From Anaerolineae bacterium (GTDB taxonomy: Bacteria > Chloroflexota > Anaerolineae > B4-G1 > SLSP01), in assembly GCA_021159805.1 (NCBI GenBank), contig JAGHDT010000610.1, positions 1 through 6,696 of the forward strand: a stretch of 6,696 nucleotides of DNA, given 5' to 3'. The notes below the pieces were generated by a model. The model worked only from the letters and a program-made list of their open reading frames with translations. It was not told where the DNA came from and ran no database searches. The first letter of the stretch is position 1. Every line of letters begins with the position of its first letter. Made by a program: the position numbers and the translations under genes. Shown here piece by piece: positions 1 to 6,334 of this stretch.

Positions 1-1
1 C

Positions 2-1162
2 CCCGGCGCCGGCACGATCGGCATCCTTGGCGTCGTCAACCGGATGAAGGATGAGGCGTTCTCCGAGAACCAACTGTTTGCGGTGTCTACGATTGCAGAC
101 TTTGCCGCGATCGCACTCCAAAACGCCCGTCTCTTTGCTCTGCGCGAGGCGGAGAGCTCTCGGCTTAGCGGTATACTGGAACGTGCGGCGGAAGCGATTA
201 TCGTCACGGACGCGCGGAACCGGCTGTGGCTGTGGAGTGACACGGCGGCGCGCCTGTTTGGGATCGACGCCGAAGCTCGGGGGCGTCCGCTGGAGGAGTA
301 TGTCGACAACGAGGAACTCCGCTCGCTCTTTGACCTGGCTGGACAGGATGGCGGTGTGGTCCATTCTGAGGTCACGCTCGGCGACGGCCGGATCTATAAT
401 GCTCAGTTGAGCACGATTGAGGCCATCGGCCACATCGCAGTCATGCAGGAAATCACCCACCTGAAGGAACTTGACCGCCTGAAGTCCGAGTTTGTATCGA
501 CCGTTTCTCACGACATGCGCACGCCGCTGACGACCATCCGGGGGTATGTCGAGCTTCTGGACCGTGCCGGCCCTCTCAATGAGATGCAGCAGAGCTTTGT
601 GGACCGGGCTCTTGTTAGCTTGTCCAATATCACAGCGCTTATCTCAGACTTGCTCGACATCGGGCGGATTGAGGCTGGCTACGATCTTGAGATGCAGAAG
701 GTAGGGCTGGATGAGCTGATCCAGATGACTGTGGACGCGACACAGACCTATGCCTTCAGTGCCGGCATCGACCTGACCGCTGATCTGCCCCGGTCACCCC
801 TGTGGGTTTGGGGCAACACGCGGCGACTTCGCCAGGTCCTGGACAACCTCATCAGCAATGCGATCAAGTACAATCGACCGGCGGGATGGGTCAAGGTTGT
901 GGCGCACCAGGATGACGACCACGTCGTCGTGCAGGTGCGCGATTCCGGCATCGGCATTCCTTCTGAGGAAGAGTCCAGAATTTTCGATCGCTTCTACCGG
1001 ATTCAGAGCCCCGAGACCGAGGACGTGGAGGGCACAGGGCTGGGTTTGGCCATCGTGAAGTCAGTTGTTGAGAAGCACAAGGGACGCATCTGGGTGGACA
1101 GTGCCCCGGGCGGAGGCAGCACGTTCACCTTCGTGTTGCCGGTGTTCAGTTCTGCCGGTTGA
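2..1162 (+). CDS. Sensor histidine kinase, 5'-truncated by window (GAF-PAS-HisKA-HATPase)
   Basis: Two-component sensor kinase that autophosphorylates on histidine and passes the phosphate to a response regulator not in this window. The frame is open from base 2 to the TGA at 1160-1162, so the true start lies upstream. The in-frame ATG at 44 falls inside a GAF domain (GILGVVNRMKDEAFSENQ, then an ALQNARLF-type linker helix) and is unlikely to be the start. Numbering from that ATG: PAS domain about 41-145; HisKA H-box SHDMRTPL with phospho-acceptor His156 (codon 509-511); N-box with Asn272; G1 box DSGIGIP at 300-306; F-box FDRFY at 314-318; G2 box GTGLGLA at 330-336; ending in a standard GGGSTFTFVLPV strand. 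All ATPase motifs are intact. No membrane segment is visible in this part, so it may be cytosolic or may have one upstream. It converges on scpA with an 86-base gap. The specific signal is unknown. Confidence 0.95.
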   Translation, partial: PGAGTIGILGVVNRMKDEAFSENQLFAVSTIADFAAIALQNARLFALREAESSRLSGILERAAEAIIVTDARNRLWLWSDTAARLFGIDAEARGRPLEEYVDNEELRSLFDLAGQDGGVVHSEVTLGDGRIYNAQLSTIEAIGHIAVMQEITHLKELDRLKSEFVSTVSHDMRTPLTTIRGYVELLDRAGPLNEMQQSFVDRALVSLSNITALISDLLDIGRIEAGYDLEMQKVGLDELIQMTVDATQTYAFSAGIDLTADLPRSPLWVWGNTRRLRQVLDNLISNAIKYNRPAGWVKVVAHQDDDHVVVQVRDSGIGIPSEEESRIFDRFYRIQSPETEDVEGTGLGLAIVKSVVEKHKGRIWVDSAPGGGSTFTFVLPVFSSAG

Positions 1163-1248
1163 AGTGCCGCTGGCTGAGGGGCTATGTGGCCTCGCAGTGT
1201 CAGCATATCTCGGTGGCGACAGCAATGCCCGGCCTTACTGAGAGGGAG

Positions 1249-2064
1249 CTATAAAGCCGGCGCAGCGGATTCCTCTATCGCGTGGCCCGGGGGCCTGATC
1301 TGATCCAGCGGCACCAGTGCCTGGATCGTGATATCCCCGAACATCTCCGCCTGTTGGGCGCCGATGCTGTGTTGTTTCATCAACTCCAGGATGGCCTGCA
1401 GTGTGACGACTGCTTCGAGGCGCGATGGGGTGCCGCTGAGCAGCCGGCGAAAGGTGACGTGGGCCCAGCTCCCAAGACGCCGGCGAATGAGTGAGATCTG
1501 ATCAATGATCGAGATTCTGACGCGCTGGATCGCGCCCTCTGGCCGTGGGATCTCTGTGGGATAGAGCATTGCTTCTGCCACCTGCTTCAGGATATCCAGG
1601 CGGAGCCCTGAGATATCCATCGAGATCCGTTTGGGGCGGGGGGAAGTGTTGGTGCGGATGTAGTCGCGCAGGCCTTCGTGGTCGCGCTGTCGCAGCCATC
1701 CTGCAGCCTCTTTGAATTGCCGGTAAGCGCGTAATTGGCGGATCAACTCATCGCCAATATCCTCTTCTCGCTCATCCAGGTTGGCTGAAGCTGGCGGCTT
1801 CGGGAGCAGTGCGCGGGACTTGATCCACAGAAGTCTAGCTGCCACAGAGAGGAATTCGGCCACGATTCCGATCTGCATATTGGCGCGCATTCCGTCAAGT
1901 TGCTCCAAGAACTCGTCGGTTACCTGGGCCAGAGCCACCTTTGTGATATCGAGTTCCTTCTTCTCGATGAGTCTTAAGAGGAGGGCGAGCGGGCCTTCGA
2001 AGACGGGCGTATGGACTTTGTATCCGGATTCTTGCGTGGCGTGGTTGATCTTCGCATCGGGCAT
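1249..2064 (-). CDS. scpA: Segregation and condensation protein A (ScpA kleisin)
   Basis: Kleisin subunit of the SMC-ScpAB condensin, which bridges the SMC ATPase heads and helps compact and segregate the chromosome. It has 271 residues, close to the usual family length of about 250. The N-terminal SMC-neck-binding domain is clear: VFEGPLALLLRLIEKKELDI at residues 21-40, where most homologs have FEGPLDLLL, then a helical stretch with LSVAARLLWIKSRALLP at 72-88. An acidic linker follows at about 92-107, and a C-terminal winged-helix domain lies at about 180-251. The ATG at 2064 was chosen because the family normally starts only 5-20 residues before the FEGPL motif. The only purine-rich stretch (AGGA) lies too close to the ATG to be a normal ribosome binding site, so the message may be leaderless. 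scpB, often the next gene, is absent; downstream is only the convergent kinase gene. The gene is divergent from the 2255 gene. Confidence 0.97.
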   Translation of the reverse strand: MPDAKINHATQESGYKVHTPVFEGPLALLLRLIEKKELDITKVALAQVTDEFLEQLDGMRANMQIGIVAEFLSVAARLLWIKSRALLPKPPASANLDEREEDIGDELIRQLRAYRQFKEAAGWLRQRDHEGLRDYIRTNTSPRPKRISMDISGLRLDILKQVAEAMLYPTEIPRPEGAIQRVRISIIDQISLIRRRLGSWAHVTFRRLLSGTPSRLEAVVTLQAILELMKQHSIGAQQAEMFGDITIQALVPLDQIRPPGHAIEESAAPAL

Positions 2065-2101
2065 ATCCTACACAGGATAGATGAAAATCTCAAAATCGCA
2101 A
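2064..2101 (-). promoter_or_regulatory. Possible scpA promoter with a palindrome at its -10 position
   Basis: On the minus strand, TTGCGA (2101-2096) and TATCCT (2079-2074) are spaced by 16 bases and each match four of six bases of the sigma-70 -35 and -10 consensus. Start of transcription would then fall about 3 bases before, or at, the ATG at 2064. The -10 candidate forms one arm of a perfect inverted repeat, TATCCT-ACAC-AGGATA (plus strand, 2064-2079), that touches the start codon. This could be an operator or chance. The GGATA half-sites resemble the GGGATA motif repeated 30-130 bases away. The call rests only on pattern matching. Confidence 0.3.
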
Positions 2102-2108
2102 CCCCATT

Positions 2109-2192
2109 CTTGGGATAAGGATGGCGATGTCGATCTCATACTTGGGATACTTGGGTAAACTTGGGATAAGTGATCGGTTCTGTTTGGGATAA
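2109..2192 (+). promoter_or_regulatory. Iterated CTTGGGATAA motif array (possible operator)
   Basis: Five copies of a 10-base direct repeat lie between the divergent scpA and 2255 genes: CTTGGGATAA (2109-2118), CTTGGGATAC (2141-2150), CTTGGGTAAA (2150-2159), CTTGGGATAA (2160-2169) and TTTGGGATAA (2183-2192). A weaker copy, CTTTGGGCATA, is at 2224-2234. Copies 2-4 are in tandem at 9-10 base spacing, about one helical turn, and the others lie roughly whole turns away (32 and 23 bases). This arrangement is typical of cooperative binding of a regulator to direct repeats. The last copy runs into GATAAT (2188-2193), a good -10-like hexamer, but no convincing -35 sits 16-18 bases before it. The regulator is not identifiable from sequence. 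Confidence 0.5.
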
Positions 2193-2254
2193 TCTGTGGT
2201 ACTATCCGACTTGCTGCTGGGCACTTTGGGCATACGCTAGAGAGATGCAGTGAT

Positions 2255-3007
2255 ATGATCGTCTTGCTGGTGCAGTTGTTGGTCGTGTTAGGCCTGCTGT
2301 TGTGGGCAGATCGATGGTTGCATCAACACCTTCAGGGTGTTATGCTCCTCCTGACGGGTGATGACGATATCGCTCTGTGGCTTTATGCCACAGTGTTGCT
2401 GCCCGGCGTAGCACTCCACGAACTGAGCCACGCAGCTATGGCCAGAGCTGTCGGCGTCAAGATCGGGCGTATCAAGATCTTCCCCCAGCGCTCCAGCAAG
2501 CGTACCCAGCTCGGTTTTGTCCTCGTTCAAGAGACCGACTTTTTCCGCGCCAGTTTGATAGGCGGTGCCCCACTGATGGCCGGCAGTATCGCGGTTGTCG
2601 CCATTGGCTATCTGGTCTTCGGCACGCCCGAGATACTCGCGGCCCTGTCGGCGGGGGCATGGTGGGACGGATTGCAGAACCTGGCACAGGTGCTGCAGGC
2701 GCCGGATGTCTGGCTGTGGGTTTACCTGGTCTTTGCGGTCGGCAATACGATGCTGCCGAGCCGTTCGGATATTCATGCCTGGCCGTTCACGGTATTCGCC
2801 GCGGTGGCCGTTGCCGCAGTGATCGTCGTGCTTGGCGGCACTTCCTTTCTGCTGATCGGTGTCGGCCAGTTCCTGACGATCGCGGTGCGGTGGCTGGTGC
2901 TGCTGGGGGCTAGCGTTTTACTTGCGGATCTGCCGATATTCGCGACAATGTACCTGCTGCAGAAGCTGCTTGAGCGTGTTCGGGACGTGCGGATCGAGTA
3001 CCGTTAG
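2255..3007 (+). CDS. M50-like (site-2-protease-type) membrane metalloprotease, putative
   Basis: Predicted polytopic membrane protein of 250 residues with zinc-protease hallmarks inside a membrane helix. HELSH (residues 55-59) fits the HExxH metal-binding motif, with Glu56 as the candidate catalytic base. A GAPLMAG segment (104-110) lies where M50 enzymes have a Gly-Pro/Asn stretch, and NTMLPSRSD (164-172) lies where the third metal ligand (the Asp of the N-x-x-P-x-x-D motif) is expected, with Asp172 as candidate. Further hydrophobic segments are at about 1-17, 40-54, 108-122, 152-163, 176-203 and 205-234. There is no PDZ domain, unlike RseP/RasP. The start is ATG 2255; the in-frame alternatives are poor, and a GAGAG at 2240-2244 is a weak Shine-Dalgarno. 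The substrate is unknown. The gene lies 25 bases before the next one, so co-transcription is likely. It could instead be a non-proteolytic relative of the family. Confidence 0.72.
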   Translation: MIVLLVQLLVVLGLLLWADRWLHQHLQGVMLLLTGDDDIALWLYATVLLPGVALHELSHAAMARAVGVKIGRIKIFPQRSSKRTQLGFVLVQETDFFRASLIGGAPLMAGSIAVVAIGYLVFGTPEILAALSAGAWWDGLQNLAQVLQAPDVWLWVYLVFAVGNTMLPSRSDIHAWPFTVFAAVAVAAVIVVLGGTSFLLIGVGQFLTIAVRWLVLLGASVLLADLPIFATMYLLQKLLERVRDVRIEYR

Positions 3008-3032
3008 GGCGAGTCAGGCAATAGGGGGCATT

Positions 3033-4469
3033 ATGAAGGCACGTTGGCCGGCTGTCGTTATTCTCATCGTCTATTTTGTTGTAGGCACTCTCTATGCTTC
3101 GGCGACGCCCGTTTGGCAGGCGCCGGATGAGCCGGCGCATTACAATTATGTGCGCTCCCTGGCGACAGGCGTGGGTTTCCCAAAGATGGAGCCTGGTGAC
3201 TACGACCAGGCCTATCTGAGTGAGTTGACCTCCAGAGGGTTCCCCCCGGAGCTTTCCATCGCGTCCCTCGAATACGAGGATCATCAGCCGCCCTTGTATT
3301 ACCTGCTTGCTGCGCCGGTCTATTGGGCGTCCAAGGGGTCAGTTCTCGCGCTGCGTCTCTTTTCCGTTGCGTTGGGGTGCGGCGCTGTGGCGATGTTGAT
3401 GGCTATCATCACTGAGTTCTGGCCCGCCCAGCCGTGGCTAGCGTGGTTCGGTGGGGGGTTGGTGGCCTTTATTCCCCAATTTGTCGCGATTACCGCCGCC
3501 ATCAACAACGACGTGCTGGTCTTCGGGCTGTTGTGGCTGTGGCTCTGGTTGGCCCTGCGCTATCTGCGGGGGGAGGTCTCGCCGTGGGTGCTGGGGACTG
3601 TTGCCGGGGCAGTGCTGCTGACCAAGAGCACCGGCTACGGCGTGCTGCCTCTGACGCTGCTGATCGCCTATCTGCGATACCGCCGCGCCGGCATGCCGCG
3701 ATCGTGGCTTCTGCAGCAGCTGGTGGCGCTGTTTGTGCCGGCGCTCGGCCTGGGAGGCCTGTGGTGGATCCGCAACCTGACCGTCTACGGCGGGCTCGAT
3801 GTGATGGGCCTCCGCCAACACGCCGCCGTCGTTATCGGCCAGCCGCTGACGTTGGATTGGATCGCCGACCAGGGGTTTGTCTCCTTCCTGCGTGGTGCTG
3901 CGTGGACGGTTTTCCGTTCGTTCTGGGGACAGTTCGGGTGGATGGGTGTGGTTGTGGATCAGCGCATCTACCAGGGGCTGGCGATATTCTCCGTTTTGAC
4001 GGTCTACGGGGCCCTCTGGCGGTTGGCGGAGGCGCTGCAGCGCGGACTCGAGCCTCGCCAGCGAGATGCGCTGATTCTGTTGGGGACCGCCGCTCTGATC
4101 ACCCTTGTGATGTTCTTGGGCTACAACGTTATGTTCGTCCAGCACCAGGGGCGCTATCTCTTTCCGATGTTACCGTTGCTGGCCTTGGGGGCGGCTCTGG
4201 GGTGGCAACGTCTGTTGGAGCCGCGGATGGCAGTGATATCGGCCATGATCGTGGCCATAGTCACGGTCGGTGTCGGGCTCTTTGGCCTGGCTGCAGGAAG
4301 TATCCCGAAGTGGCTCATCGCGATGTTGGGCGTGACTGTCATTGGGCTGCCGGTGTTGGCGTTTGTCCCGGACCGTCTTCGGCCCATTTTGGGCGCGGGA
4401 GGTCTGCTGGGAGCTGTTGCTCTGGACCTGTGGTGTCTCTTTGGCTTCATTGTGCCGATGCTGTCATAA
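3033..4469 (+). CDS. Polytopic membrane protein, GT-C / DUF2142-like putative glycosyltransferase
   Basis: Predicted membrane protein of 478 residues with about ten or more hydrophobic segments. Features typical of GT-C type glycosyltransferases and DUF2142 proteins are visible. After a first membrane helix (about 6-22), an outward loop carries APDEPAHYNYVR (30-41) with the acidic pair Asp32-Glu33. A second loop follows with EYEDHQPPLYYLL (80-92), and a late HQGRYLFPMLPLLAL stretch starts at residue 371. By analogy such enzymes transfer a sugar from a polyprenyl-phosphate donor to a lipid, glycan or protein outside the membrane; the acceptor is unknown. The start at 3033 is preferred because AGGGGG (3023-3028) lies 4 bases upstream and the first helix follows at once. 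A longer open frame reaches ATG 2922, but the added 37 residues are Cys/Arg-rich, overlap the previous gene and look like out-of-frame translation. It is probably co-transcribed with the protease gene. Confidence 0.8.
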   Translation: MKARWPAVVILIVYFVVGTLYASATPVWQAPDEPAHYNYVRSLATGVGFPKMEPGDYDQAYLSELTSRGFPPELSIASLEYEDHQPPLYYLLAAPVYWASKGSVLALRLFSVALGCGAVAMLMAIITEFWPAQPWLAWFGGGLVAFIPQFVAITAAINNDVLVFGLLWLWLWLALRYLRGEVSPWVLGTVAGAVLLTKSTGYGVLPLTLLIAYLRYRRAGMPRSWLLQQLVALFVPALGLGGLWWIRNLTVYGGLDVMGLRQHAAVVIGQPLTLDWIADQGFVSFLRGAAWTVFRSFWGQFGWMGVVVDQRIYQGLAIFSVLTVYGALWRLAEALQRGLEPRQRDALILLGTAALITLVMFLGYNVMFVQHQGRYLFPMLPLLALGAALGWQRLLEPRMAVISAMIVAIVTVGVGLFGLAAGSIPKWLIAMLGVTVIGLPVLAFVPDRLRPILGAGGLLGAVALDLWCLFGFIVPMLS

Positions 4470-4482
4470 ACTGCAACCTTGG

Positions 4483-4535
4483 CGGTTGTGACCCTGCCTG
4501 TGGTGGGTAGTGGGATCGATTGCCGACCACAACCG
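4483..4535 (+). other. Long-range inverted repeat in the leader of the thioesterase gene
   Basis: CGGTTGTG (4483-4490) and CACAACCG (4528-4535) are a perfect 8-base inverted repeat with a 37-base interior. The interior has a possible small sub-stem, ACCC (4491-4494) with GGGT (4505-4508). It lies in the 116-base gap between the membrane-protein stop and the GTG start at 4586. There is no T-run, so a classical intrinsic terminator is not supported. A second, weaker pairing, AGCGC (4545-4549) with GCGCT (4566-4570), sits just before the ribosome binding site. It could be a structured leader, a transcript-end structure or chance. Confidence 0.35.
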
Positions 4536-4585
4536 TACTGTCGTAGCGCACTGCTTTTGGAGATAGCGCTGAGTGGGAGCTTGCT

Positions 4586-4993
4586 GTGACATTAGAGCCT
4601 GGTTTGGTGGCGGAGATCACACATAGGGTGGCCGAGGCAGATACGGCAGCCACCTATGGTAGCGGATTGCTGCCTGTCTTGAGCACTCCGCACTTGATTG
4701 CACTGATGGAGGCTGTGTCGCAGGCAGCGATTGAGCCGCATCTGGCGCAAGGCGAGAGCGCGGTCGGCATTCACGTGGATATGAAGCATCTGGCGGCAAC
4801 CCCTGTGGGGATGGAAGTGCGCGTGCGCTCTGAGCTGGTTGAGGTCGAGGGCCGGCGCTTGAGCTTTCACGTCGAGGCGTGGGATGAGGTAGAGCGCGTC
4901 GGTGAAGCTGATCACCAACGGTTTGTGATTGACACGGCACGCTTTATGAGCGGGGTGGCGGAGAAGGCGGGAGGCAAGACGGATGGGGCGTGA
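4586..4993 (+). CDS. FlK-like hotdog-fold acyl-CoA thioesterase
   Basis: Predicted thioesterase of 135 residues that hydrolyses an acyl-CoA; the family includes the fluoroacetyl-CoA thioesterase FlK. As I recall FlK, its catalytic residues are Thr42, Glu50 and His76. Here Thr34 (in PVLSTPHL), Glu42 (in ALMEAVSQ) and His68 (in MKHLAATPVG) have the same 8- and 26-residue spacings, and the flanking HLAATPVG and VEGRRLSF stretches match the family closely. The natural substrate is probably not fluoroacetyl-CoA in most such bacterial homologs and cannot be told from sequence. The start is GTG 4586, supported by GGGAG (4575-4579) six bases upstream and by family length. The C-terminal codons overlap the next gene by 11 bases, so the two are translationally linked. 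The protein is soluble, with no signal peptide. Confidence 0.9.
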   Translation: MTLEPGLVAEITHRVAEADTAATYGSGLLPVLSTPHLIALMEAVSQAAIEPHLAQGESAVGIHVDMKHLAATPVGMEVRVRSELVEVEGRRLSFHVEAWDEVERVGEADHQRFVIDTARFMSGVAEKAGGKTDGA

Positions 4994-5282
4994 GGTTGAG
5001 TGCGCAGAGGAGGCCGTCGCCACCGTAAGCTGTGACGATTTCCTGGCGGTGAAGTATGAGGAGGTCTACGCAGCGCTCTACGCGCACTTGCAGGAGCAGC
5101 GGAAAAGCGATCCCGGCTTCATGGTAGACGATGTCCGTGGGTTCCTCAAAGATGCCTACGTGCGGATGGGCAACGAAGGGATCGGCAACGGGCCTCTGTT
5201 CGAAGCCACGCAGTCGGCGACCATCGCGGCTTACGAAGTGGTCCTCGCCGAGTGGTTGGATGAGTTGGCGGGGGAGGACTGA
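4983..5282 (+). CDS. Hypothetical protein of 99 residues, overlapping the thioesterase gene
   Basis: I do not recognise the family. It is a small acidic, soluble, probably all-helical protein: a helix with KYEEVYAALYAHLQEQRK at about 24-41, a linker, a FLKDAYVRMGNEGIGNG segment at about 54-70, and a C-terminal helix with SATIAAYEVVLAEWLDEL at about 78-95. There is no membrane segment and no obvious metal-binding or catalytic motif; one Cys is at 7 and another at 17. The ATG at 4983 is preceded by GGGAGG (4969-4974) with 8-base spacing, a strong ribosome binding site inside the thioesterase gene, and the frames overlap by 11 bases. That supports real translation and a role together with the thioesterase. 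The 'together' part is inference from gene order only. Confidence 0.75.
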   Translation: MGREVECAEEAVATVSCDDFLAVKYEEVYAALYAHLQEQRKSDPGFMVDDVRGFLKDAYVRMGNEGIGNGPLFEATQSATIAAYEVVLAEWLDELAGED

Positions 5283-5399
5283 GAGCAGTGAGGGGGCGGC
5301 CCTACTTCTTCATAGGTATCGTGGGCACTACTGGCCAAGACTGCAGCCCGGGCTTGAGTTGCGCAAATTCCCATCTGACTTCTGTCCCAGAAACAGAAC

Positions 5400-5413
5400 G
5401 CACGCCGGCGTGC
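5400..5413. repeat. Perfect 14-base palindrome
   Basis: GCACGCCGGCGTGC equals its own reverse complement. It lies 35 bases before the first hairpin of the GCCGC family and may be part of the same element cluster or a site for a dimeric DNA-binding protein. Nothing else identifies it. Confidence 0.5.
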
Positions 5414-5447
5414 TGCTGAGGGCCTTGTTGGGTGCGCGCCTGGGTGC

Positions 5448-5465
5448 GCCGCTCCCCAGAGCGGC
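5448..5465 (-). repeat. GCCGC hairpin element, copy 1 (inverted orientation)
   Basis: GCCGCTC-CCCA-GAGCGGC is a perfect 7-base stem with a 4-base loop. Read on the minus strand it is GCCGCTCTGGGGAGCGGC, the same as copies 2 and 3 except that one stem base pair is swapped (T-A here, A-T there). The minus-strand flanks AATGCCGC before and GCGGCG--CCCAGG after also match copy 3, so this is a related element in the opposite direction. Confidence 0.6.
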
Positions 5466-5484
5466 ATTCTTCTTCGCTGCTGTG

Positions 5485-5532
5485 GGCGGGGAGGCCGCAC
5501 TGGGGTGCGGCGGTCGCGGGATCGTTGATGGT
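5485..5532 (+). repeat. GCCGC hairpin element, copy 2
   Basis: The core GCCGCACTGGGGTGCGGC (5494-5511) forms a 7-base stem with TGGG loop. The sequence from 5485 to 5515 matches 5566-5596 with only two mismatches, and weaker similarity continues through CGTT.ATG to about 5530. The copies are 81 bases apart. Confidence 0.7.
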
Positions 5533-5565
5533 CTGGAACTCCTGGGTGTGCTGTTGGTTGCTGGA

Positions 5566-5613
5566 GGCGGAGATGCCGCACTGGGGTGCGGCGGTCCCAG
5601 GAGCGTTCATGCT
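5566..5613 (+). repeat. GCCGC hairpin element, copy 3
   Basis: The hairpin core at 5575-5592 is identical to copy 2. Downstream CCCAGG (5597-5602 region) can pair with the CTGGG of the stem-loop, as in copy 1; copy 2 lacks this. The alternative pairing could allow a pseudoknot or a switch if the DNA is transcribed, which is inference. Confidence 0.7.
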
Positions 5614-5660
5614 ATGGTCTCGTCGGGTGCGGCGATGTGCAGCTCCGACACATCCACTTG

Positions 5661-5683
5661 GCCGGAGATGGATCGGCTCCGGC
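5661..5683. repeat. GC-rich hairpin, 7-base stem
   Basis: GCCGGAG (5661-5667) and CTCCGGC (5677-5683) pair perfectly around a 9-base loop. No T-run follows, so terminator function is not supported. It differs in sequence from the GCCGC family nearby. Confidence 0.45.
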
Positions 5684-5782
5684 GAGTTGTTAGTCACCCC
5701 AGCAATCTGAGCGCCGAAGCACTGCCAAGGTGGACAGCACCTCACCGGGCATCTCGGAAGCAGGGCCGGGTCCAAGGCGTTG

Positions 5783-6334
5783 TCAGGCGTGCCTGTTCTG
5801 TTCAGGTTGAAGGCGCCCACCAAGGAATGTGCGGTAGATGAACTCCGGCTCCGGGACACCGCGCCGCTCAAATGTCTTGAGCAGCTCCGCGTCATCATAG
5901 GGCACGCCACGGTGCTCGACCTTATACTGCCCCCGATGAAACTCCACCACGCAATACCTCGCGATAGCCTGGCTGCAGCACCCTAACGACCCAGGGTTCA
6001 CGTATCTCGCGCGTCCCTTCAGATCTGACGCGCGATGATCATGGCCATAGAAAATCAAGGCTGCATTGCGCATCGCAAACACATTATCCAAATCTGCTGC
6101 CGTTGCATTCCTGATGACCGGCTGACAGCCTTGTGCAGACGGCTTGAGTCCATAATGCACGAACGCTGTCCTCACACCTTCGAAATCGTGCCCCAGGACA
6201 TACGGCCATTCAGCAAGCACCGAGCGCATCTGCGGATCGAGACGCGCGTGGGTCCAGTGCTGGTGCTGCACCTCACCGTCACTCATCCATGCTGGCTGTG
6301 GCGTGGGCAAACCGTCCACGAAGGAGACGTCATG
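5783..6334 (-). pseudogene. Metallophosphoesterase (calcineurin-like) lacking its N-terminal half
   Basis: The open frame ends at the TGA 5785-5783. Its last 183 codons, from the HD at 6334-6329, read as the C-terminal part of a calcineurin-like phosphoesterase: HDVSFVDGLPTPQPAWMSDG, then QHWTHARLDP, FVHYGL, the metal-binding FYGHDH (GHDH at 6046-6035), RYVNPGSLGC, and a VPYDDAELL..FERRGVPEPEFI tail. The expected N-terminal D-x-H, GD and GNH motifs are missing. Upstream the frame stays open to 6670 only by reading through non-coding repeats, and gives unrelated peptide. The HD at the break may be what is left of GNHD, directly beside repeat copy 1. I call it a truncated, probably inactive gene. 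An internal start making a short protein is possible but would lack half the active site. It converges on the 4983 gene. Confidence 0.75.

Larger units (their letters stand above)
5283..5782. other. 500-base convergent intergenic region rich in hairpins
   Basis: No convincing gene is present. Both strands are open for long stretches, but the products are low-complexity, Cys/Arg/Pro-rich and resemble no family, as expected from palindromic GC-rich DNA. It lies between the 3' ends of the plus-strand 4983 gene and the minus-strand phosphoesterase remnant. Besides the elements listed separately it holds TTCTGT (5380-5385) paired with ACAGAA (5393-5398), the palindrome AGCCCGGGCT (5345-5354), a 12-base tandem unit beginning TGGGTGCGC at 5429 and 5441, and a hairpin GCCGGAG (5661-5667) / CTCCGGC (5677-5683). 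Confidence 0.6.

Noticed and set aside
1163..1248. Possible bidirectional terminator between the convergent kinase and scpA genes.
   Set aside because: Only a weak, bulged CTG..AGG/CCT..CAG pairing is present around 1171-1192 and there is no T-run on either strand.
2216..2236. Sigma-54-type -24/-12 promoter before the protease gene (TGGGCAC...GGC).
   Set aside because: The GG-to-GC spacing does not fit the required 10 bases.
2922..3032. Upstream extension of the GT-C-like gene to an ATG at 2922.
   Set aside because: It overlaps the previous gene, is Cys/Arg-rich, and the good ribosome binding site and first membrane helix belong to the ATG at 3033.
3438..4145. Long minus-strand open frame opposite the GT-C-like gene.
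   Set aside because: Gln/Pro/His-rich antisense shadow of a membrane-protein gene with clear plus-strand motifs.
5302..5910. A long minus-strand open frame of about 200 codons over the intergenic region.
   Set aside because: The peptide is low-complexity with repeated AAPQCG that simply reflects the DNA hairpin repeats, and it overlaps the phosphoesterase remnant in another frame.
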